NCBI RefSeq assembly: GCF_031143425.1
Contig: NC_090439.1
Coordinates: 646,289,465 to 646,353,464, forward strand
Source: Pleurodeles waltl
Taxonomy: Eukaryota > Chordata > Amphibia > Caudata > Salamandridae
DNA: 64,000 nucleotides
Reading direction: 5' to 3'
Shown: in pieces, positions 22,600-33,615 of the stretch
How positions within the stretch are numbered: position 1 is the first letter of the stretch
Layout of the letters: each line of letters begins with the position of its first letter
Notes under the pieces: model-generated
What the model was told of the DNA's origin: nothing
The model's input: the letters and a program-made list of their open reading frames with translations, nothing else
Database searches by the model: none
Program-made: the position numbers and the translations under genes

Positions 22600-23030
22600 T
22601 TCCATCCTGGGGAGTGCAAACCCACAGTCTCGCAAGTCTGTACAGTGGGTGGTTTGCCCACTGTTCAATCCTGGGGAGTGCAAAGCCACAGTCTCTCAAG
22701 TCTTTACAGTGTGTGGGTTGCCCACTGTTCAATCCTGGGGAGTGCAAAGCCACAGTCTCTCAAGTCTCTACAGTGGGTGGGTTGCCCACTGTTCAATCCT
22801 GGGGAGTGCAAAGCCACAGTCTTACAAGTCTCTACAGTGGGTGGGTTGCCCACTGTTCAATCCTGGGGAGTGCAAAGCCACAGTCTCTCAAGTCTCTACA
22901 GTGGGTGGGTTGCCCACTGTTCAATCCTGGGGAGTGCAAAGCCACAGTCTCACAAGTCTCTACAGTGGGTGGGTTGCCCACTGTTCAATCCTGGGGAGTG
23001 CAAAGCCACAGTCTCACAAGTGGATGCCTT
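22600..23030. repeat. 64-bp minisatellite (about 6-7 units)
   Basis: Units of exactly 64 bp (CCCACTGTTCAATCCTGGGG, then GTGCAAAGCCACAGTCT, CAAGTCTCTACAGTGGGTGG) repeat from about 22600 to 23030. Because 64 is not a multiple of 3, the same peptide appears in all three + frames in rotation, which shows those frames are not coding. It lies in the 3' region of the - strand gene that ends at 23359. Confidence 0.88.
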
Positions 23031-23129
23031 TCTCCACTGGTTCTGGAGGGGGCATGGTGCCCAGAGTGCATCATTCACCCCGTGACGGACTCAGTTGCGT
23101 CAGTGCCCTTGCCGCTCATGGGCCAGCGG

Positions 23130-23325
23130 TGATGGAGACGGCCGTGCCCTGTTCAGCGGTGACTGAGACGGCCGTGCCCTGTTCAGCGGTGACTGAGACG
23201 GCCGTGCCCTGTTCAGCGGTGACTGAGACGGCCGTGCCCTGTTCAGCGGTGACTGAGACGGCCGTGCCCTGTTCAGCGGTGACTGAGACGGCCGTGCCCT
23301 GTTCAGCGGTGACTGAGACGGCGGT
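23130..23325. repeat. 30-bp minisatellite (6-7 units)
   Basis: GGTGACTGAGACGGCCGTGC followed by CCTGTTCAGC repeats about six to seven times with almost no variation. On the - strand it reads as a 10-residue repeat in frame with no stop, but the first SANT gene has already stopped at 23359 in its own frame. Confidence 0.88.
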
Positions 23326-23358
23326 CTCCATTGCAGGGTCTCAGCTGCTGGCGGCCCT

Positions 23359-26300
23359 TCATGGCCCAGTGGGGCTAGTGCTGGCGGTGGCCTCCTGGGC
23401 AGGTGGGCTGGTGCTGGCAGTGGCCTCCTGGGCAGGTGGGCTGGTGCTGGCAGTGGCCTCCTGGGCAGGTGGGCCGGTGCTGGCAGTGGCCTCCTGGGCA
23501 GGTGGGCCGGTGCTGGCAGTGGCCTCCTGGGCAGGTGGGCCGGTGCTGGCAGTGGCCTCCTGGGCAGGTGGGCCGGTGCTGGCAGTGGCCTCCTGGGCAG
23601 GTGGGCCGGTGCTGGCAGTGGCCTCCTGGGCAGGTGGGCCGGTGCTGGCAGTGGCCTCCTGGGCAGGTGGGCCGGTGCTGGCAGTGGCCTCCTGGGCAGG
23701 TGGGCCGGTGCTGGCAGTGGCCTCCTGGGCAGGTGGGCCGGTGCTGGCAGTGGCCTCCTGGGCAGGTGGGCCGGTGCTGGCAGTGGCCTCCTGGGCAGGT
23801 GGGCCGGTGCTGGCAGTGGCCTCCTGGGCAGGTGGGCCGGTGCTGGCGGTCCTGTCCTGGGCAGCTGGGCTTGTGCTGGAGGTGGACTCCGGGGCATCGG
23901 GGATGATGGCGGTCTTCTCCGCTGTGCTGCTCTTCCCAGACGTGCAGGGTTTCTTGTGGCTCTTCCCCACCTTGGAAGGTGTCACAGCTGACTCCACACT
24001 CCCACCGGGACCCCTGGGAGCGGCTTTGGTGGCTGGAGTTTTCCCCCTCTCCCGCCGGGCACTGGCCAACTTCTGATGCTTCACAGGTGGGGGACTGTAT
24101 GTGCTGTGGCTCCGTGCCACACTGGCTGCTCTGGTGGCCGGTGCACTCCAGATTCCGGTGACTACAGGCACCACTGGTCCCGGAGATGATGTGGCAGAGG
24201 TGCTACTTCGGGACCTATGAGACGGTGGGGGAGGTGGGGGAAAGAGGTCAAGGTTGGACAGGAAAAGTTTTTGGGAGACACTGGTACGGGTAAGCTGGAG
24301 GGGGTTTGGGAGTGGAGGAAGAGGTGGTGGTTGTAGGAGGTGTACGTTTGGTGACTTTGGGTGAAGGTGCATGCGCTGGAGGCTGTCGTGAGGTGGATGG
24401 CTGCTGGGTGGGTGTGTGCCTGCGTTTGCGTGCCTGCGTTTGTGTATCTTGGGAGGGGGCGTCACAGACACACTGGGAGAGGACACAGGGGACGTGTGAA
24501 TGGTAGTGGGGGTGGTGACTGCACGTGAGCGGGGTGTGGTGATGGGTGTGCTGGAGAAGGACGTAGTGGCTGTAGAGGTAGTGCATGCAGGTGTGAGTGT
24601 AGACGAGACTGGGAGGGAGGAGGGAGACGAGACTGGGAGGGAGGAGGGAGACGAGGAGGAGGGGGACACAGTGGAGGCAGTGGATGTTGGTGTGTCTGCA
24701 TGTGTCTGATGCTTGCGTGAGTGCCTGTGGGATGTGTGGTGCTTATGTTTGCCAGAGCTTCCCTTGTGTGTTGACATGTGTGCATGCTGGTCTGTAGGTG
24801 TGCTTGGGATAGGCTGAGGTACAGGGGTTTGTGTCTGGGTGGAGGAAGTTGGAGGGGGGAGGCTAGAGACGGGGACAATGGCTGCCATCAGTGCTGAGGC
24901 CAGAGTCTGAAAAGCTCGCTGAAGGGCCGTCTGACCAGAATGAATGCCCTCCAGGAATGCATTGGTTTGTTGCAACTGCCTCTACACCCTGGATGGCATT
25001 CAAAATGGTAGACTGCCCAACAGTGAGGGACCTGAGGAGGTCAATGGCCTCCTCACTGAGGGCAGCAGGGGTGACTGGGGCAGGGACTGAGGTGCCTGGG
25101 GCAAAGGTGATGCCCACCCTCCTGGGTGAGCGGGCACAGGGCAAAGGCTGAGGGGCTGCTGGGAGGGCGGTGCTGGTAGGGGGGGTGGCGGCTGTACCTG
25201 TAGATGCGGGGGCACAGATGTTGCCGCCACCACAAGGGAGCTCCCATCAGAGGACGAGTCCGTGTCGCTGGTGTCAGCTCCTGTCCCCGCCGTGGAGCTC
25301 CCCTCGCCCTCCGTCCCACTGGTGAACTCTGAGTCTGTAGTCTCGCACTCCAGGGCCATGTGGGATGCAGCTCCCTCGTGCTCCGGTGCCACTGCTCCTC
25401 CGCCTGATGATGCTAATGCACACAAGAACAGGGAGACCACAAAAAAGGGGGGGACGACAGAAGACAGACATGTTGAGTGCATGCATTACCGCTACCGTTG
25501 GCGGACACGACAGACACAGAAGCCCCCTGCACTACGACGCACTCTTGGGGTCCACAGTTCAATTCCTGGGAAATGGCCTACAAGGCTATGGATGACATCT
25601 GCACACATAGATGACACAGGGGCATGACTAGGTGTACTTGGCACTCTACAGAGGTGGGTTGGGGTGCCACATGGCCTGCCTTAAGGAGGGGCCTTGCCTA
25701 CGGAACTCGCCCTAGCCTAGGGAAACCCACAGCCCACCTCCCCCACCCAGTCACCTCCACTGCGTGCAAAGTCAGCAGAATGAGAGTGTACTCACCCCCT
25801 TGTGGCTGCTGTGATGCCCTCAAGCGCCCACCCAACTCTGGGTAGGCCACTGCCAGGACTCTGAACATCAGGGGGGTCATGGTGCGACGGGCACCCCTTC
25901 CACGTTGGGAGGCCATCCCCAGCTGAGCCTCCGCCGTCTTCTTGCTCCAGCGGCGAATGTCCTCCCATCTTTTACGGCAGTGGGTGCTCCGTCTGTGGTA
26001 GACCCCCAGGGTCCGGACGTCCTTGGCGATGGCACGCCAAATATCTTTTTTCTGGTGGGCGCTGACCTACATGAAATGTACAGGGGAAAAAGAGAAGTTA
26101 TTACCAACTGCACCGTCAAAGTGATTGGCCCCCATCCCTAACCTTGCCATGTGGCACATGCATTCACCGTCTTTCATGCACGCAGCACTCTCCCCCCCTT
26201 CCTTCTTACATCCAGCCCTCTCCACACAGGCATGGCCCATGCAACATGCTCCCTATGTACTTACCTGTTTGTCTGGAGGACCGTAGAGTAGCGTGTACTG

Positions 26301-26378
26301 GGGGAGAACCCCATCCACGAGCTTCTCCAACTCCTCCGATGTTCAGGCAGGGGCCCTTTCCCCAGACACTTGAGCCAT
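23359..26378 (-). pseudogene. Harbinger SANT/Myb-like gene A, three exons, with coding minisatellite
   Basis: Start ATG 26378-26376. Exon 1 26378-26265 (38 codons) has an in-frame TGA at codon 12, then S-E-E-L-E-K-L-V. Donor CAG|GTAAGT at 26264. Exon 2 26066-25796 (271 bp) holds the SANT-like core: H-Q-K-K-D-I-W-R-A-I-A, then C-R-K-R-W-E-D-I-R-R-W. Exon 3 begins at 25403 (acceptor ATCAG|GC), phase matching, with an acidic Ser/Thr-rich stretch, a coiled segment and a long Ser/Pro/Thr/His-rich tail. Frameshifts near 25150 and 24985. The tail ends in about 15 copies of an 11-residue A-T-A-S-T-G-P-P-A-Q-E unit (23366-23860). It resembles the newt 'Myb-related, partner of profilin'-type proteins. 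Likely role: DNA-binding partner of the transposase. Confidence 0.82.
23366..23860. repeat. 33-bp coding minisatellite (about 15 units)
   Basis: The 33-bp unit (GTGCTGGCAGTGGCCTCCTG, GGCAGGTGGGCCG) is near-identical over about 490 bp. It keeps gene A (- strand) in frame as an 11-residue Ala/Thr/Ser/Pro repeat. Open frames on the + strand over the same block are mirror by-products of a stop-free unit. Confidence 0.9.
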
Positions 26379-26743
26379 TGTCTCTTCCAGACCGAGGTCA
26401 CAGCAGCACTTGCAGTGTAGGTCCTCTCCTGTCGAAGATCAGGTATCGAGTGATTGAACAGATAGAAAATGGCAGTCACGTCCACGGCGGTACGTACCGT
26501 CACCGCCGGCGTACATCGTCATTGGCTCCTGGGACCCATAGGGTCCAATGTTAACCAATGCAGCATTGCGCCGCGGTCTTCGACCGCCTACCGCGACGGT
26601 GTACAACGCCAGCGCAGTGCCCTCACATCCCATTGTCCCACTTTAGAGGTCAGGCAGCCGCCATTTCAGGGGCCCACATGGCTTAATTTACCTCTGCGTC
26701 ACACATACCTAGGCCTAGCCTCAACACACAAACAGGCCATATT
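26379..26743. promoter_or_regulatory. CpG-rich divergent promoter region of the Harbinger
   Basis: About 365 bp between the gene A start (- strand) and the transposase reading frame (+ strand). It is richer in CG dinucleotides than its neighbours (26480-26625: CGTCCACGGCGG, GCGCCGCGGTCTTCGACCGC, TACCGCGACGG) and lacks a TATA box that I can see. The layout suggests one shared bidirectional promoter; there is no direct evidence of transcription. Confidence 0.45.
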
Positions 26744-27958
26744 TTGTGTATGAATGGTGTTCTGTGTAAACTGTGGGTACGTACCTCTGAGTTGTTTGAC
26801 TCTGTGCTCGCTGTTGTCCTTCATAGGCACCGTCCGCTGGGACATGTGAGGAGATGGCGGCATCCTCCGGTGTACCGACCGTTGGTGGAACTGTTGACAA
26901 TGGAGGAGCGACATGTGATCATCACATACAGGCTTGACCGTGCCACAATCCAGGAACTGTGTACCCAGTTGGAGCCAGACCTGATGTCAGCAATCTGCCA
27001 TCCCACAGGAATCCTCCAAGTGCAGGTGCTGTCAGTGCTCCATTTCCTTGCAAGTGGGTCTTTTCAAACAACAGTGGCCATAGCATCATGGATGTCCCAG
27101 CCTATGTTTTCCAACGTATTGTCCAGAGTGTTGTCTGCCCTTCTGAAACACATGCGGAGCTACATCGTTTTTCCTCAGGTGGAGGATTTGCCTACAGTGA
27201 AAGGTGATTTCTATGCCTGGGACACATCCCCAACATCATAGGTGCCATTGATGGGACACATGTGGCTTTGGTCCCTCCCCCACAGGAGTGAACAGGTGTA
27301 CAGAAACCGGAAGAGTTATCATTCGATGAATGTACAGATGGTATGTTTGGCAGACCAGTATATCTCCCATGTGAATGCCATGTTCCCTGGCTCAGTGCAT
27401 GACGCCTACATCCTGCGGAATAGCAGCGTCCCTTATGTGATGGCTCAACTCCAGAGGCACCATGTGTGGCTATTAGGTGAGCTCCTGGAAGCAAGTCAGT
27501 GGGAATGGTTGTCTGGGTCTGGGGATATCCCTCCAGGTTAGTGCATGTCTAACAGTTGTCCCTCCCCATTTGCAGGTGACTCTGGTTACCCCAACCTGTC
27601 ATGGCTACTGACCCCAGTGAGGAATCCCAGGACAAAGGCAGAGGAACGCTACAATGAGGCCCATGGGCGAACTAGGAGGGTGATCGAGCGGACCTTCGGC
27701 CTCCTGAAGGCCAGGTTCCGGTGCCTCCATATGACAGGTGGATCCCTATTCTACTCACCAAAGAAGGTGTGCCAGATCATCGTGGCCTGCTGTATGCTTC
27801 ACAACTTGGCTTTGCGACGACAGGTGCCTTTTCTGCAGGAGGATGGTCCAGATGGCGGTATTGTGGCAGCTGTGGAGCCTGTGGACAGTGAAGATGAGGA
27901 AGCAGAGGAAGAAGACATGAACAACAGGGACTCAGTCATCCAGCAATATTTCCAGTGA
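26744..27958 (+). pseudogene. Harbinger (HARBI1-type) DDE transposase, two visible exons
   Basis: An N-terminal helix-turn-helix region (I-I-T-Y-R-L-D-R-A-T-I-Q to V-L-S-R-V-L-S, about 26910-27145) precedes the DDE nuclease fold. D in A-I-D-G-T-H is at about 27245-27262, D in S-V-H-D-A-Y-I-L at about 27394-27415 and E in I-E-R-T-F-G at about 27682-27699. Intron 27477-27575 (TTAG|GTGAGC to TTTGCAG|GTGAC) keeps the frame. The C-terminus is acidic and the stop is at about 27957. Two frameshifts surround the first Asp (near 27225 and 27290), so it is broken. A further acceptor at about 26826 (CTTCATAG|GC) may mark an upstream exon boundary; I did not find the first exon. Confidence 0.85.
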
Positions 27959-28486
27959 GACACAGGTAAGAGTACAGACCTGCCCACTACATGTACTTTA
28001 ACACTACTACCTCTCTACTGTCTGTCGTTTTCACCCAGTGTATTGTCACTGAGTTGTCACTTTCCCTTACGATTTCACAGATGTGGGTCCCACTGTGTGA
28101 CCTCTGCTTAGATTCCTCATGGACTAGAGCTGTGTGACATAGGTATGTTGACATTACAATTAAAAGAGCATTTTGCCACAGTTATTGCTAATACAGCATT
28201 CCGAAATCACAGACAGACTCAAGATTGTTTTGTGCTTTAAGGGTGTTTATTTAAGTGCTCAATATTGGAGGGGGTAGTGAAATGGTGAGGGGTGATGGTG
28301 GAGAAATGTCCATGGCAGAGTCCAGTCTATTAGTCTCACAGGTGCATTGCCCATATGGGCATTGGAAGTGGAACTGGGGAGGTTCAAGTATGGACAGGGT
28401 GACAAAGTGGGACAGTAGGATGACAATCAGGGTGGTCTCACTTCTTGGAGGGGACTTGGCATCGTGCTCTGTCTTTGTCCTGGATC
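27959..28486. other. Intergenic between convergent Harbinger genes, two poly(A) signals
   Basis: ATTAAA at 28159-28164 (+ strand, after the transposase) and AATAAA at 28246-28251 on the - strand (after gene B). The transcripts are convergent and would overlap or end close together. No other feature. Confidence 0.6.
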
Positions 28487-29959
28487 TCAGGGACCGTTTG
28501 CGGGTGGTTCTCCCTCTGCAGGGGGTGGGGTGCTGGTGTGGTGGTCCTGTGGCGGGGCGTCCTGTCCACTAGCGCCGGCGGAGGTGGTGGGCAGTTCATC
28601 GTCCATGCTAGTGTTAGGGGCCCCTTGTAGTGCCACAGTGTCCCTCCTGGTGTTCACGAGTTCCTTCAGCACCCCTACGATGGTGCCCAGGGTGGAGCTG
28701 ATGGTTCTGAGTTCCTCCCTGAAGCCCATATACTGTTCCTCCTGCAGGCGCTGGGTCTCCTGAAACTTGGCCAGTACCGTTGCCATGGTCTCCTGGGAGT
28801 GGTGGTAGGCTCCCATGATGGAGGAGAGGGCCTCGTGGAGAGTGGGTTCCCTTGGCCTGCCCGCCCCCTGTTGCACAGCAGCCCTTCCAGTTCCCCTGTG
28901 TTCCTGGGCCTCCGTCCCCTGGACCGTGTGCCCACTGCCACTGCCCCCAGGTCCCTGTTGTTGTTGGGGTGGTGGGTTATCCTGGGTTCCCTGTAGTGGT
29001 GGACACACAGCTGATTGACTTGTCCTGGGGACGGAGGTATGGGCCCGCTGGGTGGGTGCTGTGCTGGTGTTTCCAGAGGGGGGAAGCTCTGTGGTGGCCT
29101 GTGACTGGGTGAGGGGGACCGACTGTCCAGAGGTCCCCGATGGGCCGGGCTGGTCATCTAGATCCAGTTGGACAGAGCTGCTGTCATCACTGTGGGCCTC
29201 TTCTGTTGGTGGTGTGGACATGTGTGGACCCTCCTGTCCGGTGACGTTGGGTAGGGGTCCTGCAGTGGTATAAAAGGATGGTTATGACATTTGTGTGTGC
29301 CATGGTGTGCAATGGGTGGGTGACCGTGTACCCCAGTGCTTGCATTTCTGTGTGGGACCTTGTGAGATGATGGTTTAGGGGGTTGTATGGGTATGTGCAT
29401 TGGGCATGCTTTAGTGATGTGTGTCCATGCTTTGTTGTTGCATGCAGGGCTTGGTGTTGGGATGGGTGGTTTGTGATGTTGGGACATATGTGAGGAGTTG
29501 AGGTGCTGGGGGTGAGGGTGGGGGTATGTGCTGGCAAGCAGGTAGGGTGGGGGATGTAATAATTAAGATTTGTCTTACCAGAGTCCATTCCTCCACCTAC
29601 TCCTGCGAGGCCCTCAGGCTGCAGAATCGCCAAGACCTGCTCCTCCCATGTTGTTAGTTGTGGGGGAGGAGGTGGGGGTCCACCATCAGTCCGCTGAACC
29701 GCCAGGTGGTGTCTTGAGACCACGAAATGCACCTTCCCCCGCGTAGGTCGTTCCACCTCTTCCTGATGTCCTCCCGATTTCTTGGGTGCTGTCCCACTGC
29801 ATTGACCCTGTCCACTATTCTTTGCCATAGCTCCATCTTCCTTGCTATTGAGGTGTGCTGCACCTGTGCTCCAAATAGCTGTGGCTCTACCCGGACGATT
29901 TCCTCCACCATGACCCTGAGCTCCTCCTCCGAGAACCTGGGGTGTCTTTGCTGTGCCAT
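28487..29959 (-). pseudogene. Harbinger SANT/Myb-like gene B (NAIF1-like), two exons
   Basis: Start ATG 29959-29957. Exon 1 29959-29579 encodes the Myb/SANT-like domain: F-S-E-E-E-L-R-V-M-V-E-E-I-V, then W-Q-R-I-V-D-R-V-N-A-V-G, then R-K-R-W-N-D-L-R. A frameshift in the G-run near 29740 moves to a second frame with a Pro-rich loop. Donor TCTG|GTAAGA at 29578, acceptor CTGCAG|GACCCC with exon 2 from 29259 in matching phase. Exon 2 holds an acidic and Gln/Pro-rich stretch and then a helical segment (about 28800-28630), probably a coiled coil, ending at 28487. This is the usual Harbinger Myb-like partner, thought to carry the transposase into the nucleus and bind DNA. The frameshift makes it inactive. 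Confidence 0.84.
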
Positions 29960-30261
29960 GGGGTGGTGTAGGTGATGTGTGGGGTGGAGTGTGTGGTGAT
30001 AAGTGTGCTGATATGTAGTGGTGTGTTGTGTGAGGCGCGTGGAAGTTCTGTGGATGATGGTGTTGTGTGCCTGTGGATGCTGTTGTTCTTGCTGGTGCTG
30101 TCTCTCTCTGGCCTTCTTTTGGAATTTTTGGTCGTAGGGGTTTGCGGGTGAGTGTTTTATATTGTAATGGGTGCGTGGGAGTGGTGTATGTATGTGTATC
30201 AGGTGTGTGTATTTTGAATTGTCCAATGTGGCTGTGTTTTGTAGATGTGTGTGTATTTTGA

Positions 30262-30541
30262 GCGCAGCGGTGTGTACCGCCAATGGTATACCGCGGTTGA
30301 AAGACCGCCGCGTGGATTTGTGTGTCGTGATAGTGTGGGCGTATTTCTGTTGGCGTGACGGTGGAGGTTTTGTTTTCGCCAGTTTATCACTGACCTTTGG
30401 TGTGGCGGACTTGTGTGGGTGTCTGACTTTTGGCGGATTCCGAAATGTGGGTCATAATAGCTGTGGCGGAATTCCGCGGCGGTGTGTTGGCGGTCTTCTG
30501 CACGGCGGTAAGCGGCTTTTACCGCCAATGTTGTAATGAAG
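30262..30541. repeat. Harbinger right terminus and subterminal GGCGGT repeats
   Basis: GCGGTGTGTACCGCC at about 30265, then GCGGTTGAAAGACCGCCGCG, and repeated GGCGG/ACCGCC motifs up to the end at about 30541 (TACCGCCAATGTTGTAATGAA). This mirrors the left end. Confidence 0.65.
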
Positions 30542-31204
30542 GCCAATGTCTATTTCCATGCCATTGATGTGGCATCAAGTGGCAAAGTGCACTGCACATG
30601 TGAAATGGGAAAGATGTGTTGCCTGACTGTTGGCACACATCATGGAGTGACTTGCAGTTTTGTTGGAATCACATGTGGTTGTGTAGAACCATTCATCCAC
30701 GGACATCTGGGTTTGCAGGACCAAAATGGAGACAGTGATGTAGCTTCCCATTGGGCAACATGTCTAGGGCCTTCTACAAGTGCTTGTATATCCCTGGGCC
30801 TATCCAATATACAAATAACTAAAGGCTTCTACTGATGAAATCAGATTTTGTCATTGTAAGGGGTGCCATATAGTAGTGGTGATTTTCCGGGGGCTAACTG
30901 TTTCATTGTGTTATGTATTTTAGCAACATATCTCCCTGTCAATTTGCACATTTTGACTACAGTGTACATTTCCATGCCAAATATGTAGTGTATCTGAGCA
31001 ACATTAGTACTACCTTCATGACTCAATTAGGACAATTTACACATGATGAATTGTGCATTGTTGACATGTTTTCAGTGTGACGTGAGTATTTCCATGTCAC
31101 CTTCTTCAGGATACTGTACTGCTGTCAGCAACATGGCAGGATATGGAGCATCATTTCTTATTGTTGTGTTATTGCGTATGTGACAAATAGATGTCTGCAT
31201 GACT
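30542..31204. other. Unrecognised stretch between Harbinger and LTR-like repeat
   Basis: No domain, repeat boundary or gene recognised. By position it may be the continuation of the older Harbinger debris (20036-21750) that the younger element interrupted. Confidence 0.35.
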
Positions 31205-33615
31205 ATGCAATCCAGGGCCAAATTCCCGGGCATCGTGAGTGCAGGGACCCCATTACACACATGCACTACATATAGGTCAATACCTATTTGTAGCTTCACA
31301 ATGGTAACTCCGAATATGGCCATGTCAGGTGTCTAGGATCATGAAATTGTCCCCCCATTCCAAATATGATATTGGGGGGCCAATCCCATGCATCCTGTGG
31401 GCTCCACCATGGACCCCCAGTACTGCCAAACCAGCTCTCTGAGGCTTGCCCTGCAGCTACACCTGCTGCCACCTCACAGATAGGGTTCTGCCCTCCTGGT
31501 GTCTGAGAAGCACAGTCCCAAGAAGGCAGAACAAAGCGTTACCACTGGGAGGAGGGTGTTACGCCCTCTCCCTTTGGAAATAGGTGTTACAGGCTTGGGA
31601 GGGGTAGCCTCCCAGAGCCTCTGGAAATGCTTTACAGGGCATAGATGGTGCCCTCCTTGCATAAGCCAGTCTACACCAGTTCAGGGACCCCCTGTCCCTG
31701 CTCTGGCGTGAAACTGGACAAAGGAAAGGGGAGTGACAACTCCCCTGTCCATCACCACTCCAGGGGTGGTGCCCAGAGCTCCTGCATTGTGTCCCTGGCG
31801 TTAGCCATCTTGTTTTCCAAGGTGTAGGGACACTCTGGAGATCTCTGAGTGGCCAGTGCCAACAGGTGACGTCAGAGACCCCTCCTGATAGGTGCATACC
31901 TGGGTAGGTAGCCAGTCCCCCTCTCAGGGATATTTGGGGTCTCTCCTGTGGGTTCCTCTTCAGATTTGGCTTGCAAGTTTCTACCAGGAATCCTCTGCAA
32001 CTCCTGCTTCATCCTCTGACCTCGGATCAACCGCAGACGGCTCAAGGAACCACTGTAACTGCAACAAAGTATCCAGAAAGGCTACTGCAACTCTGCAACT
32101 TCAGCTCCAGCAGCAACTGCAACAGTTTCCATGGTGTACACACTCTGGGGACTCCCTGTCTTCACCCTGCATCAGAAGGACCAAAACAAATCTCCTGTGG
32201 AGTGACAGAGTCACTTCCCTGCTCCAGCAGGCACCTTCTAAGACGACAACCGGTTCTCTGGGACTCCTCTCCTGATGACGAGCACAGGTGGTGGACCCCA
32301 TCGACACAGACTGTCCTAAGGTCCAGCTGTTCAAATTTGGAGGACGTAAGAGCTTGCCTTCCCCATTTGCGACAGTACCCCTGTGCACCACGTCATCTTC
32401 CCCTCTTGAGGCCTCTGTGCACTATTTGCAAGAATCCTTCATGCACAGCCTGGCCCAGGTCCCCAGCACTCTATCCTGTGACGCTCAACTCGCTGAGTTG
32501 TTCCCGGTGCCGTGGGACCTTCTTTTGTAGTGCTGCAGCAACTGGAATTTTCACCTTCTTTGTCCCCGTGTCCTAGGACTTCTGTGGGTGCTGCCTGGTC
32601 ATCTGTGGGTTCCCTCCAGTGTTGGGAGCCCCCTCTGCATACGCAGTCTGAGTTGAGGTCCCCAGGTCCCTCCTGGGTCCAGGCAGTGCCATTTTGACAC
32701 AATCCGTGACATTGCTTGAACTGAGGCTTGTTGGAGTAATCCAGCGCAACAACTCGCCTGAATCCAGCATCTCCATGTGGGACATCCTTTACATCATGCA
32801 GGAACCCACAGCCATCTTCTTTGGTGCTCTTCTGCAGACTTCTTCCAACCTGAGAATCCTCTTTTGCACCATCTTCTAGGTCGGCAGGGGCTCCGGTCCT
32901 TCCTGGAATCTTCTGCGACATCTGGACTTGGTCTCCTCTCTTTACAGGTCTTCAGGTCCAGGAATCCACCATTTGTTGCTTGCAGTCTTGCTTGGTTCTT
33001 GCAATAACTCCATTCACGACTTTTAGTGTGTCATGATGAAACTTGCAATACTTTACTCCTCCTTTCCTGGGCTCTGGGGTGGGGTATTTTACCAACCTTT
33101 GTGGTTTTCTTACACCCCCAGCGCCCCTCTACACACTACACTTGCCTAGGGGGGGGATTTGTGATTCGCATTCCACTTTCTTAGCATATGGTTTGTGTTG
33201 CCCCAAGGCCTATTTCTTCCTATTGCATTCCATGGTATTTTCTATTGTTTGCACTATCCTATGACTATTTACGTATCTGATTTTGGTGTCTCGTGTATAT
33301 ATTGTGTATAATACTTACCTCCAGAAGGAGTATTGCCTCTAAGATAATTTTGGCCTTGTGTCACTAAAATAAAGAACCTTTATTTTTGGTAACACTGAAT
33401 ATGGTCTTTTATTGTGTACAGGCTCTGTGTAACTATAAGTGGTATTGCAGGAGCTTTGCATGTCTCTTAGTTCAGCCTAAGCTGCTCTGCTACTGTTACC
33501 TCTATCAGCCTAAGCTGCTAGAACACTACTACATTTCAATAATAAGGGATAACTGGACCTAGTATAAGGTGTAAGTACCTAAGGTACCCACTACAAGCCA
33601 GGCCAGCCTCCTACA
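31205..33615 (+). repeat. LTR-like repeat, right part (5' truncated)
   Basis: Overlaps about 1.1 kb of content with 18970-20030 and then continues to the family's end, CCTCCTACA at 33615. AATAAA at 33368-33373, about 240 bp before the end, matches the poly(A)-to-end distance in the complete copy at 40249-43094. Open frames such as 31971-32576 are repeat by-products. Confidence 0.68.

Larger units (their letters stand above)
21751..30541. mobile_element. PIF/Harbinger DNA transposon with three genes (about 8.8 kb)
   Basis: The left end (21751 on) reads GGTCATACAACCCTGGCGGT and the right end, reversed, reads TTCATTACAACATTGGCGGT: matching imperfect termini. Both ends are followed inward by GGCGGT/ACCGCC-rich subterminal DNA. 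Inside are a SANT/Myb-like gene on the - strand (23359-26378), a HARBI1-type transposase on the + strand (26744-27958) and a second SANT/Myb-like gene on the - strand (28487-29959). Harbinger transposition needs the DDE transposase plus a Myb-like partner that imports it to the nucleus and binds the ends (family knowledge). All three genes are damaged. I could not fix the 3-bp target duplication because the outermost bases have diverged. Confidence 0.85.

Noticed and set aside
23100..23897. 265-codon Pro/Ala-rich - strand frame
   Set aside because: Wrong frame of the 33-bp minisatellite; gene A uses the frame that continues upstream to 24975.
22649..24076. 475-codon + strand open frame
   Set aside because: It is the complement of the 64-, 30- and 33-bp minisatellites and gene A. 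The 64-bp repeat shows the same peptide in all three frames, so the frame is a by-product.
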